Under the pieces are notes generated by a model. It did not search any database. It was not told the origin of the DNA and was given only the letters and a program-made list of their open reading frames with translations. From assembly GCF_016900775.1 (NCBI RefSeq), contig NZ_JACJKN010000001.1:248001-312000 (forward strand): a stretch of 64,000 nt of DNA. Reading direction: 5' to 3'. A program made the translations under genes and the position numbers. This document shows, in pieces, positions 43,972-52,718 of the stretch. The number at the start of each line of letters is the position of its first letter. Position 1 is the first letter of the stretch. Origin of the DNA: Olsenella uli. Its GTDB lineage: Bacteria; Actinomycetota; Coriobacteriia; Coriobacteriales; Atopobiaceae.

Positions 43972-46227
43972 CTACTCCACGTCCTCGCCCTCGTCCTCCT
44001 CCTCGTCGAGGCGCAGCGGCTTGAAGACCGCGGTGTCGCCGCCCACGAGGGCCTTCTCGGCCTCCTCCTGGGCCGCCTCGCGGTCCTTGCGCATCTGGAC
44101 GGAGAAGATGTCCTCGTCGTCCTCGTCGCCCTCGGCAGCGTCGGGCACGAGGGCGGGCTGCTGGCCGGTGCGGCCGAGCTCGTCGCGCTCGATGCGGGTG
44201 AGCTTGTGCTGGCGCTTGGTCTTGGAGAAGAGCGGCACGTACTCGAAGATGAGGCTCGAGTTCTCGAGGCCGTACCAACGCGCCGCGGAGCCGCACAGGC
44301 TGCGGATGAAGTACTTGAGCTCGATGCACCAGCGGTTGATGCCGGAGATCTCGGTCTCGGGGGAGATCGTCTTGCGGATGAGGCAGAACTTGAAGTCGCC
44401 CACCACGCTCGGCTCGAGGTAGATCGAGTACTTGTGATTCTGCGGCGCGAGCTGGCCGCGCTCCACGAGGTTGGCCACGATCTGGTAGAGGTAGGTGTTC
44501 ACGCGCTGGTTGACCTTGAAGCCCAGGCGCAGCTGCACCTTGAAGAGGAAGTCGGTGCCAAAGTCGTCGACGATGTACTCGTGCGTGAAGGGCTCGTCGG
44601 TCACCTGGACGTTGAGGAAGTAGTAGGCGCGGGCGCGCTTGGGCTGCTTGTCCAGGATCGAGTAGAGGATGTCGCGGTCGAGCTTGTCGAACGAGGAGTC
44701 GTTGGTGAGGAAGACTAGGTTGTCGGCCAGAAGCGGGTACTCGCTGTCGTGGCTCAGGTCGAAGATCTGGTCGAGGTACTTGCCCACAGGCAGATAGACC
44801 GTCTGCGTGCGCTCGATGGCGGTGCCGCGGCGCCACACGTACATGACGAGGAAGATCGCGGCGGCAATGATGACGGTCACGTAGCCGCCGTGGAAGAACT
44901 TCGTCAGGCTCGAGAAGAAGAACATGAACTCGATGGCGCCGAAGAAGATGGCAAACGGCACGGCAAGCGCCACCTGATGGCGGATGCGCGAGAGGTACGT
45001 GAAGAGCAGCACCGTGGTCATGAGCATCGTCACGGTGATGGCCAGGCCGTAGGCGGCCTCCATGTGCGCGGAGGTCTGGAAGAGCAGCACGACGCAGATG
45101 CAGGCGATCCACATGACGTTGTTGACCATGGGGATGTAGATCTGGCCCTTGGTCTCGGACGGGTAGTTGATGCGCATGTGCGGCATGAGGTCGAGGCGCA
45201 CGGCCTCGGAGACGATGGAGAAGGACCCCGTGATGAGCGCCTGCGAGGCGATGATCGCGGCGAAGGTGGAGAGCACGATCGCGAAGACGCGGAAGTTCTC
45301 GGGGAGCATCTGGAAGAACGGGTTGAGGTCCTCGATGGCGGCGAGCTCGGCCGAGCCGTTGCTCGCGAGGATCCAGGCGCCCTGGCCCAGGTAGTTGAGG
45401 ATGAGGCAGACCTTCACGAAGGGCCAGGAGGCGTAGATGTTGGACTTGCCCACGTGGCCCATGTCGGAGTAGAGGGCCTCGGCGCCGGTGGTGCAGAGGA
45501 AGACGTTGCCGAGGACCATGACGCCGGCGGCGTTGAGGTTGCCGTCAAAGAGGAACGTGATGCCGCGCAGCGGGTTGAGCGCGCGCAGCACGCCGAAGTT
45601 CTCGAAGATGTGCGGCAGGCCGGCGAGGGCGAGGAACAGGAACCAGAGCGTCATGATGGGGCCGAAGGCCTTGCCGATCTTGGACGTGCCCGCCTTCTGG
45701 AGGAAGAAGAGCACGCACAGGATGCAGATGACCACGGCGACCACGATGTGCTGGTTGTCCCCGATGATGTCATAGAAGAAGTCAACGGTGCGCAGGCCCT
45801 CGATGGCGGTGGTGACCGTCACGGCGGGGGTGAGGATGCCGTCGGCCAGAAGCGCCGCGCCGCCGATCATGGCGGGGATGATGAGCCAGCGCCCGCAGCG
45901 CTTGACGAGGCTGTAGAGCGCGAAGATGCCGCCCTCGTTGTGGTTGTCCGCCTTCATGGCCACGAGCACGTACTTGACCGTGGTGATGAGGGTGAGCGTC
46001 CAGATGATGAGGGAGAGCGCGCCCAGGACGACGTCCTCGGACATGGTGGCGAGGCCGCCGTTGCCGGAGATGATCGCCTTCAGGGTGTACATCGGGCTCG
46101 TGCCGATGTCGCCGTAGACGACGCCGAGGGTGACGAGCAGCATGCCGGCCGACAGGGGAATGCCGGCCCCCTTCGTCCTCTGGCGAGCCGCGACCGCGGT
46201 GTCGGAAGGACTGCGCTTTGCGTTCAT
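43972..46227 (-). CDS. kup: Potassium transporter Kup
   Basis: 751 residues from ATG 46227, chosen because GGAGTCAC precedes it; the frame extends upstream without a ribosome site. Family opening LVTLGVVYGDIGTSPMYTLKAI, then EGGIFALYSLVKR and the 12-span membrane domain to about residue 460, followed by the cytosolic region (VFLTNDSS...). Low-affinity K+/H+ symport across the inner membrane. The last ~90 residues are an acidic extension (DEDDEDIF, LDEEEDEGEDVE) beyond the usual ~630-residue length, which may regulate gating. Divergent from the S10 peptidase gene. Confidence 0.93.
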   Translation of the reverse strand: MNAKRSPSDTAVAARQRTKGAGIPLSAGMLLVTLGVVYGDIGTSPMYTLKAIISGNGGLATMSEDVVLGALSLIIWTLTLITTVKYVLVAMKADNHNEGGIFALYSLVKRCGRWLIIPAMIGGAALLADGILTPAVTVTTAIEGLRTVDFFYDIIGDNQHIVVAVVICILCVLFFLQKAGTSKIGKAFGPIMTLWFLFLALAGLPHIFENFGVLRALNPLRGITFLFDGNLNAAGVMVLGNVFLCTTGAEALYSDMGHVGKSNIYASWPFVKVCLILNYLGQGAWILASNGSAELAAIEDLNPFFQMLPENFRVFAIVLSTFAAIIASQALITGSFSIVSEAVRLDLMPHMRINYPSETKGQIYIPMVNNVMWIACICVVLLFQTSAHMEAAYGLAITVTMLMTTVLLFTYLSRIRHQVALAVPFAIFFGAIEFMFFFSSLTKFFHGGYVTVIIAAAIFLVMYVWRRGTAIERTQTVYLPVGKYLDQIFDLSHDSEYPLLADNLVFLTNDSSFDKLDRDILYSILDKQPKRARAYYFLNVQVTDEPFTHEYIVDDFGTDFLFKVQLRLGFKVNQRVNTYLYQIVANLVERGQLAPQNHKYSIYLEPSVVGDFKFCLIRKTISPETEISGINRWCIELKYFIRSLCGSAARWYGLENSSLIFEYVPLFSKTKRQHKLTRIERDELGRTGQQPALVPDAAEGDEDDEDIFSVQMRKDREAAQEEAEKALVGGDTAVFKPLRLDEEEDEGEDVE

Positions 46228-46342
46228 GTGACTCCAAACTCGGGGTTTACGTTTCGCGGCCTCCCGGCCGTTCCCAGTAGTGTAACGCTTGCCGTGGGGG
46301 CTAGAATGGCCTCGTTGGACTACGACAGAGGAGATGAGGCAC

Positions 46343-47869
46343 ATGGCGGAAGAGAAGAACGAGGCGGGTGCCGCCCAGGCTGCGACCCAGGCCGCCGGCC
46401 CGGTGCGAGGCGTGTACGCGAGCGTGCCGGCGGAGCGAGCGACGGGCGTGCCCGAGCCCGCCGCGGCGCGGCTCACCTGGACGGACGGCGAGAGGAGCCT
46501 GGACTACGAGGCCCGGGCCGCGCATCTTGAGGTGCGCGACGACGCGGGCGTCCTTCTCGGCAGGATGTTCTCGGTCTCGTACGTGGCGGTGGACGGCGAG
46601 GGGCGCCCGGACGCGTCCCGACCGGTGACCTTCGCGTACAACGGCGGGCCGGGCTCGAGCTCGGTGCCCATCAACCTGGGCGGCATCGGCCCGCGCCGCG
46701 TGGCCACAGACGGCGTCTCCCACCTGCGCGCGGACGCCCCGGTGGAGGACAACCCGCACACGCTGCTCGCCGAGTCCGACGTGGTCTTCCTGGACGCGCT
46801 CGGCACCGGGTGGTCGGTCCTCGCGGAGGACGCCGACCCCAAGAAGCTCTTCTGCACGGACGGAGACGCCGACGCCTTCGCGCGCGCCATCTGCGCGTGG
46901 CTCACGGAGAACGGCCGCTGGTCGAGCCCGCTCTACCTCTTCGGCGAGTCCTACGGCACCGTGCGCAACTCCGTCCTCATGCGCCTGCTCGGCGAGCGCG
47001 GCGTGCAGCTGACGGGCGTGGTCATGCTCTCGGCGGTCTTCAACATCGCCGGGCTCCTCAACCCGGGCGACGACCTCTACTACCTGGGCATGATGCCCAC
47101 CTTCGCCGCCACGGCGCAGTTCTTCGGCAGGGCGGGCGCGGGCGTGGACGAGGACGAGTGGTTCTCCCGCGCGATGGAATTCACCGAGAAGGAGCTCGCC
47201 CCGGCGCTCCTGCGCGGCGACCGCCTGGGCGAGGCCGAGGAGCGTGCCGTGGCCGAGCGCATGGCGGCGTTCATCGGCCTTCCCGCCGAGCACATCCTCG
47301 CCCATCACCTGCGCATCGACCTGCTCGACTTCCGCACGCACCTGCTCGCGGACGAGGGCCGCGTCTGCGGCCGGCTGGACACGCGCTTCTCGAGCGACGC
47401 ACCCTCGCCGATGCAGTCCTATGACATGTGGCTCGCCGGCGAGGACCCGGCCGACGACGCCGTCGAGGGCGCCTGGGTGCGGGCGTTCAGGCGCCTCTGC
47501 GCGGACGACCTGGGCTACGAGGGCCCGGCGCGCTACCTCTCCAACAACTACGAGAAGGTCAACGCCGGCTGGGACTGGGGCCACGAGGAGCCGGGCCTGG
47601 GCAGGGTCGCCACGCCCAACGTCTCCCTTGACATCGCCGTCGCCATGCGGCGCAACCCCACGCTCAAGCTCGCCATCCTCGGCGGCCGCTACGACGCGGC
47701 CACCACGTGGTGGAACGTCGTGCATGACATGAGCTGCCAGTTCCTCTCGCCCGCGCTCAAGAGCCGCGTGAGCTGGCACCTCTATGGCTGCGGCCACATG
47801 GCCTACGTCGACGAGCCCACGCTCGAGGCGATGGGCCGCGACCTGCACGAGTTCTACGAGAAGCGCTAG
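46343..47869 (+). CDS. S10-family serine carboxypeptidase-like protein
   Basis: 508 residues from ATG 46343 after AGAGGAGATGAGGC. The oxyanion stretch YNGGPGSSSVPINLGGIGP, nucleophile elbow LFGESYGT, catalytic Asp in ILGGRYDAATTWW and His in YGCGHMAYVD are all present in S10 order. No signal peptide, which is usual for the bacterial branch of the family. The alpha/beta-hydrolase core is interrupted by a lid of about 150 residues (about 230-380). Probably a cytosolic peptidase. Candidate -10 TAGAAT at 46302-46307. Confidence 0.9.
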   Translation: MAEEKNEAGAAQAATQAAGPVRGVYASVPAERATGVPEPAAARLTWTDGERSLDYEARAAHLEVRDDAGVLLGRMFSVSYVAVDGEGRPDASRPVTFAYNGGPGSSSVPINLGGIGPRRVATDGVSHLRADAPVEDNPHTLLAESDVVFLDALGTGWSVLAEDADPKKLFCTDGDADAFARAICAWLTENGRWSSPLYLFGESYGTVRNSVLMRLLGERGVQLTGVVMLSAVFNIAGLLNPGDDLYYLGMMPTFAATAQFFGRAGAGVDEDEWFSRAMEFTEKELAPALLRGDRLGEAEERAVAERMAAFIGLPAEHILAHHLRIDLLDFRTHLLADEGRVCGRLDTRFSSDAPSPMQSYDMWLAGEDPADDAVEGAWVRAFRRLCADDLGYEGPARYLSNNYEKVNAGWDWGHEEPGLGRVATPNVSLDIAVAMRRNPTLKLAILGGRYDAATTWWNVVHDMSCQFLSPALKSRVSWHLYGCGHMAYVDEPTLEAMGRDLHEFYEKR

Positions 47870-47951
47870 GCCGTAAGGTCGCGCCGCGCACGTCCGGAGG
47901 CTTCTGGCGTAGGCCGTCAACGGTGCTGCCCGAGGTTCTTCTCGCCCTGTG

Positions 47952-48036
47952 CATCAGATCTGGCCGCGGATTTCTGGCACTTTCGGACCCCCCTTTGAGC
48001 CCGGAAAGTGCCATAATCCCGCGGCCAGATTTGATG
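47952..48036. repeat. Inverted repeat CATCARATCTGGCCGCGG, copy 1
   Basis: Arms 47952-47985 and 48003-48036, about 34 bp with a few mismatches around a short loop. The left end CATCAGATCTGGCCGCGG and right end CCGCGGCCAGATTTGATG recur at 50373-50453. It lies after the S10 peptidase gene in the 249-base gap before rlmKL; a terminator role is possible. Confidence 0.85.
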
Positions 48037-48118
48037 TGGGTCGCGCGCCGCCGCGGCGGGAGGGGCGCGTTCATGGGAGAATGGGCGAATGTGATGGCGA
48101 CGGGCGAAAGGTGACCCG

Positions 48119-50338
48119 ATGGAGTTTGTGGCGACGTGCCCCAAGGGCTTCGAGCGCCTGCTGGCCGACGAGCTGATTGAGCTGGGGACCCCCCAGGTGC
48201 GGCCCCTGGCAGGACAGGTCTCGTTTGGCGGCGAGGTCAAGGACGCGTATCGGGCCTGCCTGTGGTCGCGGCTCGCCTCGCGCGTGCTGCTCGTGCTCGC
48301 GCGCGTGGGCGCGCGTGACGCCGACGAGCTCTACGAGGGCGTGTCCTCCGTCGCGTGGGAGGCCCAGCTCGCGCCCGGGGCCACCTTTGCGGTGGACGCC
48401 CACGGAACCAACGCCGCGCTGAGAAACACCCAGTTCATCGCGCTCCGGGCCAAGGACGCCATCGTCGACCGCGTGTTCTCCGCGACGGGTGCCCGCCCGC
48501 TGACCGACCCGGCGCGCCCGGACCTCACGGTCTCCGTCCGCCTGGGCGGCCAGCGGGCGACCATCTCCCTCGACCTGGCGGGCGAGCCCCTCTTCAGGCG
48601 CGGCTACGACGTGCGGACCGACGCGCGCGTGGCGCCCCTCCGCCCGGACTACGCCGCGGCGCTGCTCGCAGCGGGCGGGTGGGGCCGCCTCGTCCGTCGC
48701 GGGGCGCCGGCGCTCATCGCGCTCTGGGCGGGGCAGGGGAGCGTGCTCGTTGAGGCGGCGCAGGCGGCGCTCGACCGCGCGCCGGGCCTGCTGCGCGCCC
48801 GCTGGGGCTTTACGGGCTGGGCGGGGCATGACGCCGCCGCCTGGCGGGGCCTGCTCGACGAGGCGGACGCCCGCGCGGAGGCTGGCGAGAAGAACGCCTG
48901 CTCGCTCATGGTGTCGGACGCCCGCCCGGGCGCGGCCGCGGCGTGCCGCCAGGCCCTCCGCGCCGCCGGCCTTCCCGTCGAGCCCGCGTTCTGCTCGCCT
49001 GCCGACGCCGCGGGCGCGGGGGAGGCGCTCGTGACCTGCGACCTCTCGTGGGTGGCCGAGACGGCCCTCGCGACGGAGGCCGCGGCGCTCGCCGACCTCT
49101 CCACGCTCTCGGGGAGGCCCGTCGTGACGCTTTCGCGCGGCGCCGCGGTCGACGCGGCGCTCTCCCGCGAGCCCGCCTCCGTGACGGGGGTGATCGTCGG
49201 GCGGGACGCCGCGAGCATCCGCGTCTACGAGGCGCCGGGCGAGGCCGCGGCGCCGGTGACCGTCGAGGTTGCCGGCGAGCGCGTGCCCGTGCTCGTGAGC
49301 GCCTCGGAGCAGTTCGCGCGCCGCCTCGCGAAGGTCGCCCGGCTGCGCGCCCGCTGGGCGCGGCGCGAGGACGTGACGTGCTACCGCGTCTATGACGCCG
49401 ACCTGCCGGACTACGCCGTGGCGATCGAGCTCTACGAGGGCTCCGAGACCCCGGGCCGCTGGCTCCAGGTCTCCGAGTACGCCGCCCCGCGCGGCGTGGA
49501 CCCGGAGCTCGCCCATCGCCGCCTGCTCGACGTCCTCGCGATCGCGCCCCGCGCGCTCGGCGTGGCGCCCGCGGACGTGAGCGTGCGCGTGCGGACCCGC
49601 GCCCGCGGCGGCTCGCAGTACGCGGACGAGGCGCGCACCCCAGAGCGCCCGCGGCCCGGGCGCCCTTCTCGCCGGGCGGGGCGCGTGGAGCTGCCGGCGG
49701 GCGCGCACCTGGTGGACGAGGGCGGCCTCACCTTCGAGGTCAACTTTGACGCGCGCCACGACTGCGGCATCTTCCTGGACCATCGGGAGACCCGCGCGCG
49801 CATCCGCGAGATGATGAAGCAGGCCAAGGGCTCCAAGCGTTTCCTCAACCTCTTCGCCTACACGGGCACCGCCACGGTCTACGCCGCGGACGGCGGCGCT
49901 AAGCACACCACGACCGTGGACCTCTCGCGCCCCTCCCTGGACTGGGCGCGGCGCAACATGGCCCGCAACGGCTTCTCGGGGTCGGAGCACGAGTTCGTGC
50001 AGGCCGACGTGCTCGCGTGGGTGACGGAGCAGCGCCACACGCGCAACCGCTGGGACCTCATCTTCTGCGACGTGCCCACGTTCTCCAACTCCGCGCGCAT
50101 GCGGCGCGCGTCCTTTGACGTGCAGCGCGACCACGCGGAGCTGATCATCGGCGTGTCGCGCCTGCTCGTGCGCGGCGGGCGGGCGATCTTCTCGTGCAAC
50201 CTGCGCAGCTTCAAGCCGGACACGGAGAAGCTCGAGCGCGCGGGCGTGAGGCTCGCGGACATCACGGCCGAGACCATCCCGGAGGACTTCGCGCGCAACC
50301 GCAAGGTGCACCACGCCTATCTGGTGGAGCGGGCGTAG
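48119..50338 (+). CDS. rlmL: 23S rRNA methyltransferase RlmKL-like, first catalytic domain degenerate
   Basis: 739 residues. Fused enzyme: THUMP domain (about 1-165), RlmL-type m2G2445 methyltransferase (about 165-400) and RlmK-type m7G2069 methyltransferase (about 500-739). The RlmK half is well kept: LNLFAYTGTATVYAADGGA, TTTVDLSRPSLDWARRN, and CDVPTFSNSARM (usually DPPTFSNS). In the RlmL half the SAM loop DPMCGSGT is replaced by ALWAGQGSV and the catalytic NPPYGER is not found (VTCDLSWVAET instead). So only the RlmK activity is likely. Start after AAAGGTGACCCG. Confidence 0.85.
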   Translation: MEFVATCPKGFERLLADELIELGTPQVRPLAGQVSFGGEVKDAYRACLWSRLASRVLLVLARVGARDADELYEGVSSVAWEAQLAPGATFAVDAHGTNAALRNTQFIALRAKDAIVDRVFSATGARPLTDPARPDLTVSVRLGGQRATISLDLAGEPLFRRGYDVRTDARVAPLRPDYAAALLAAGGWGRLVRRGAPALIALWAGQGSVLVEAAQAALDRAPGLLRARWGFTGWAGHDAAAWRGLLDEADARAEAGEKNACSLMVSDARPGAAAACRQALRAAGLPVEPAFCSPADAAGAGEALVTCDLSWVAETALATEAAALADLSTLSGRPVVTLSRGAAVDAALSREPASVTGVIVGRDAASIRVYEAPGEAAAPVTVEVAGERVPVLVSASEQFARRLAKVARLRARWARREDVTCYRVYDADLPDYAVAIELYEGSETPGRWLQVSEYAAPRGVDPELAHRRLLDVLAIAPRALGVAPADVSVRVRTRARGGSQYADEARTPERPRPGRPSRRAGRVELPAGAHLVDEGGLTFEVNFDARHDCGIFLDHRETRARIREMMKQAKGSKRFLNLFAYTGTATVYAADGGAKHTTTVDLSRPSLDWARRNMARNGFSGSEHEFVQADVLAWVTEQRHTRNRWDLIFCDVPTFSNSARMRRASFDVQRDHAELIIGVSRLLVRGGRAIFSCNLRSFKPDTEKLERAGVRLADITAETIPEDFARNRKVHHAYLVERA

Positions 50339-50372
50339 GGGCGCCGGCCCCGAGGATGGGGCCGTTGGGCAA

Positions 50373-50453
50373 CATCAAATCTGACTGCGGCATCTTGGCG
50401 CTCTCGACCCCTGGGGCCTTGAGGCAGCCAAGGTGCCGCAGCCAGATTTGATG
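50373..50453. repeat. Inverted repeat CATCARATCTG, copy 2
   Basis: Left CATCAAATCTGACTGCGGCA and right arm ending GCAGCCAGATTTGATG (50427-50453), with TTGGCG/GCCAA inside. Same ends as 47952-48036 but a different loop. The two copies flank rlmKL on both sides. The 308-base gap to the phosphoglucomutase gene also has a Arg/Ala-like GC-biased stretch (50460-50560) with nothing clear, and a candidate -10 TAGAAT at 50576-50581. Confidence 0.85.
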
Positions 50454-50646
50454 CGCCGCCCGGGCGAGAAGAGCCCGCGCCCCGCCGCTCCGTCCGCGCC
50501 CCCGCCGTCCGCTCCGTCCGCCGCCGCGCGGCGTCCGTCTGCGCGCGCGAGGCGCAGACGCGCCCCGCGCGCGAGTAGAATCAACCTGCACGTGTGGGTA
50601 AGGCGCGGGCACGCTCGCGCCCCGATTGAAAATGGGGGAACACGCT

Positions 50647-52368
50647 ATGGACGCTAGCATCGAGGCCACGGTCAAGGCCTGGCAGGACAACGTCACCGAT
50701 CCCGACCTTGCGGCCGAGCTCGCCGAGCTCGTCAAGGACGGCAACGAGGACAAGCTCTTCGACGCCTTCTATCGCGACCTCGCCTTTGGCACCGCCGGCC
50801 TGCGCGGCACGCTCGGCGTGGGCACCAACCGCATGAACGTCTACGTGGTCGCGCAGGCCACCCAGGGCGTCGCCGACTACCTGAACGCCCACTACGAGAA
50901 CCCCACGCTCGCGCTCGCGCGCGACTCGCGCAACAAGGGCGAGGACTTCCAGAAGGTCGCCGCCGGCGTGCTCGCCGCCAACGGCGTCCACGTCTACGTG
51001 TACCCGCGCATCGAGCCCGTCCCCACGCTGTCCTTCGCGGTGCGCCACCTCGGGACCTCCGCCGGCATCGTGCTCACGGCCTCCCACAACCCGGCGCCCT
51101 ACAACGGCTACAAGGTCTACAACGACAACGGCGGCCAGATCACGGACGAGGCCGCGGCGGAGATCTCGGCCAACATCGCCAAGGCCGACCCGTTCAACGT
51201 CAAGATCATGGACTTTGACGAGGGCATCGAGAAGGGCCTCATCGAGTGGACGCCCGAGGAGGTCCTCGACGCCTTCATCGAGAACATCAAGAAGGTCTCC
51301 GTGCCGGGCTTCAAGGCCTCCGACGACTACTCCGTGGTCTACACCCCGCTCAACGGCACCGGCATGGAGCTCGTGACGCGCATCCTCAAGGAGATCGGCG
51401 TCGAGAAGGTCTCCGTGGTGCCCGAGCAGGCGGAGCCGGACGGCAACTTCCCCACCTGCACCTACCCCAACCCCGAGTTCCGCGAGGCCCTCGAGCTCGC
51501 CCTCAAGCTCGCCGAGGAGGTCAAGCCCAACCTCGTCGTGGCCACCGACCCGGACGCCGACCGCATGGGCACCGCCATCCCGCACGACGGCGACTACGTG
51601 CTGCTCTCCGGCAACGAGATGGGCGTCCTGCTCATGGACTGGCTCGCCACGATGGCGCGCGACCGCGGCGAGGACGTGGGCCGCAAGGTGGCCGTCTCCA
51701 CGATCGTCTCCTCCTCGATGCCCGACGCGCTCGCGCGCGACTGGGGCTTTGAGATGAGGCGCGTGCTCACCGGCTTCAAGTACATCGGCGACCAGATCGA
51801 CCAGCTCAAGGACGAGGGCGAGGAGGACCGCTTCCTCATGGGCTTCGAGGAGTCCTACGGCTACCTCGTGGGCACGCACGCCCGCGACAAGGACGCCATC
51901 GTCGCCACGATGCTCTGCGTCGAGATGGCCAGCTACTACGCCGAGCGCGGCATGGACCTCTACGAGGCCATGGACGCCCTCTACCAGAAGTACGGCTACT
52001 ACCTCAACGGCACCGTCAACGCGTCCTTCCCGGGTGCGGCCGGCGCCGACAAGATGGCCGCCATCATGACCGGGCTGCGCGAGAACCCGCCCGCGGAGAT
52101 CGCCGGCTACAAGGTCACCGGCATGACCGACTACGCCACCGGCCCCGAGATGCCGCGCGTCTCGGGTCTCCAGAAGGAGGCGGCGCAGGTGCTGCCGTCG
52201 GCCAACGTCATCGAGTTCCGCCTCGAGGACGACAACAAGGTCATCTTCCGCCCGTCCGGCACCGAGCCCAAGGTGAAGGCGTACCTCTTCTCCAAGGGCG
52301 CCACGCGCGCCGAGTCCGAGGCCGTGCGCGCCAAGCTCGAGGCCGCGTCCAAGGAGATCCTGTCGTAG
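50647..52368 (+). CDS. pgm: Phosphoglucomutase (alpha-D-phosphohexomutase)
   Basis: 573 residues from ATG 50647. Interconverts glucose 1- and 6-phosphate. The phosphoserine loop VLTASHNPAPYNGYKVY (Ser in TASHNP), metal loop VATDPDADRMGTA, sugar loop GFEESYGYL and C-terminal phosphate loop RPSGTEPKVKAY are all intact, as in the PgcA-type bacterial enzyme. N-terminal GTAGLRG is the usual substrate-binding loop. Feeds glycogen or cell-wall sugar nucleotide synthesis. A long hairpin follows. Confidence 0.95.
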   Translation: MDASIEATVKAWQDNVTDPDLAAELAELVKDGNEDKLFDAFYRDLAFGTAGLRGTLGVGTNRMNVYVVAQATQGVADYLNAHYENPTLALARDSRNKGEDFQKVAAGVLAANGVHVYVYPRIEPVPTLSFAVRHLGTSAGIVLTASHNPAPYNGYKVYNDNGGQITDEAAAEISANIAKADPFNVKIMDFDEGIEKGLIEWTPEEVLDAFIENIKKVSVPGFKASDDYSVVYTPLNGTGMELVTRILKEIGVEKVSVVPEQAEPDGNFPTCTYPNPEFREALELALKLAEEVKPNLVVATDPDADRMGTAIPHDGDYVLLSGNEMGVLLMDWLATMARDRGEDVGRKVAVSTIVSSSMPDALARDWGFEMRRVLTGFKYIGDQIDQLKDEGEEDRFLMGFEESYGYLVGTHARDKDAIVATMLCVEMASYYAERGMDLYEAMDALYQKYGYYLNGTVNASFPGAAGADKMAAIMTGLRENPPAEIAGYKVTGMTDYATGPEMPRVSGLQKEAAQVLPSANVIEFRLEDDNKVIFRPSGTEPKVKAYLFSKGATRAESEAVRAKLEAASKEILS

Positions 52369-52380
52369 AGGACGCTCTCT

Positions 52381-52427
52381 GCAGGAGGGGAGGCCCCGCC
52401 GGCCCGTTGGTCGGCGGGGCCTCCTGC
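52381..52427 (+). terminator. Long hairpin after pgm
   Basis: GCAGGAGG and AGGCCCCGCCG on the left pair with CGGCGGGGCCTCCTGC on the right around a ten-base loop. 12 bases after the stop. Confidence 0.75.
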
Positions 52428-52481
52428 TGTCTGCCGTGTCCGGGCCCACGAGTTCTTCTCGGCGATTCCGGCCGCTCGCCT

Positions 52482-52644
52482 GCGTTGCGGAAATGGGGGT
52501 TATGGCAGCCTGACGCCTCCCGGTGTTGCCGAGTTTGGGGCTATGGCAGAAAGGGCAGTGCCACAACCCCCGATTCGTAAACGCGGGCGAGAAGAACCGC
52601 AGGTCGTTCTTCTCGCCCAGCGCCATAACCCCATATCTGACAAC
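52482..52644. repeat. Cluster of GCGTTGCG ... GGGG..TGGCAG repeats, second site
   Basis: Forward copies at 52482-52508 and 52523-52549, inverted copies at about 52557-52584 and 52620-52644. Same unit as 13731-13933, some 39 kb away. Between the inverted copies lie GGCGAGAAGAAC and GTTCTTCTCGCC (52586-52617), themselves an inverted pair. Lies in the 302-base gap between pgm and the truncated ATPase; no gene is seen. Confidence 0.85.
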
Positions 52645-52652
52645 GGCTCGAA

Positions 52653-52718
52653 GGCGGATTCCAGCGGCCATTGAACCACGCCCCTCTCGTCGTGGTGCAA
52701 TGGCCGCTGGAATCCGCC
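52653..52718. repeat. 66-bp hairpin element at the truncated end of the ECF ATPase
   Basis: Perfect 21-bp arms (52653-52673 and 52698-52718) beginning GGCGGATTCCAGCGG, with an inner CCACG/CGTGG stem. The last base of the right arm is followed directly by GGCAAGACG, the codons where homology to ECF ATPases resumes (GKTVIVIEHH). The frame runs through the element, so it also supplies the first 16 codons of the remaining ORF. Confidence 0.9.
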
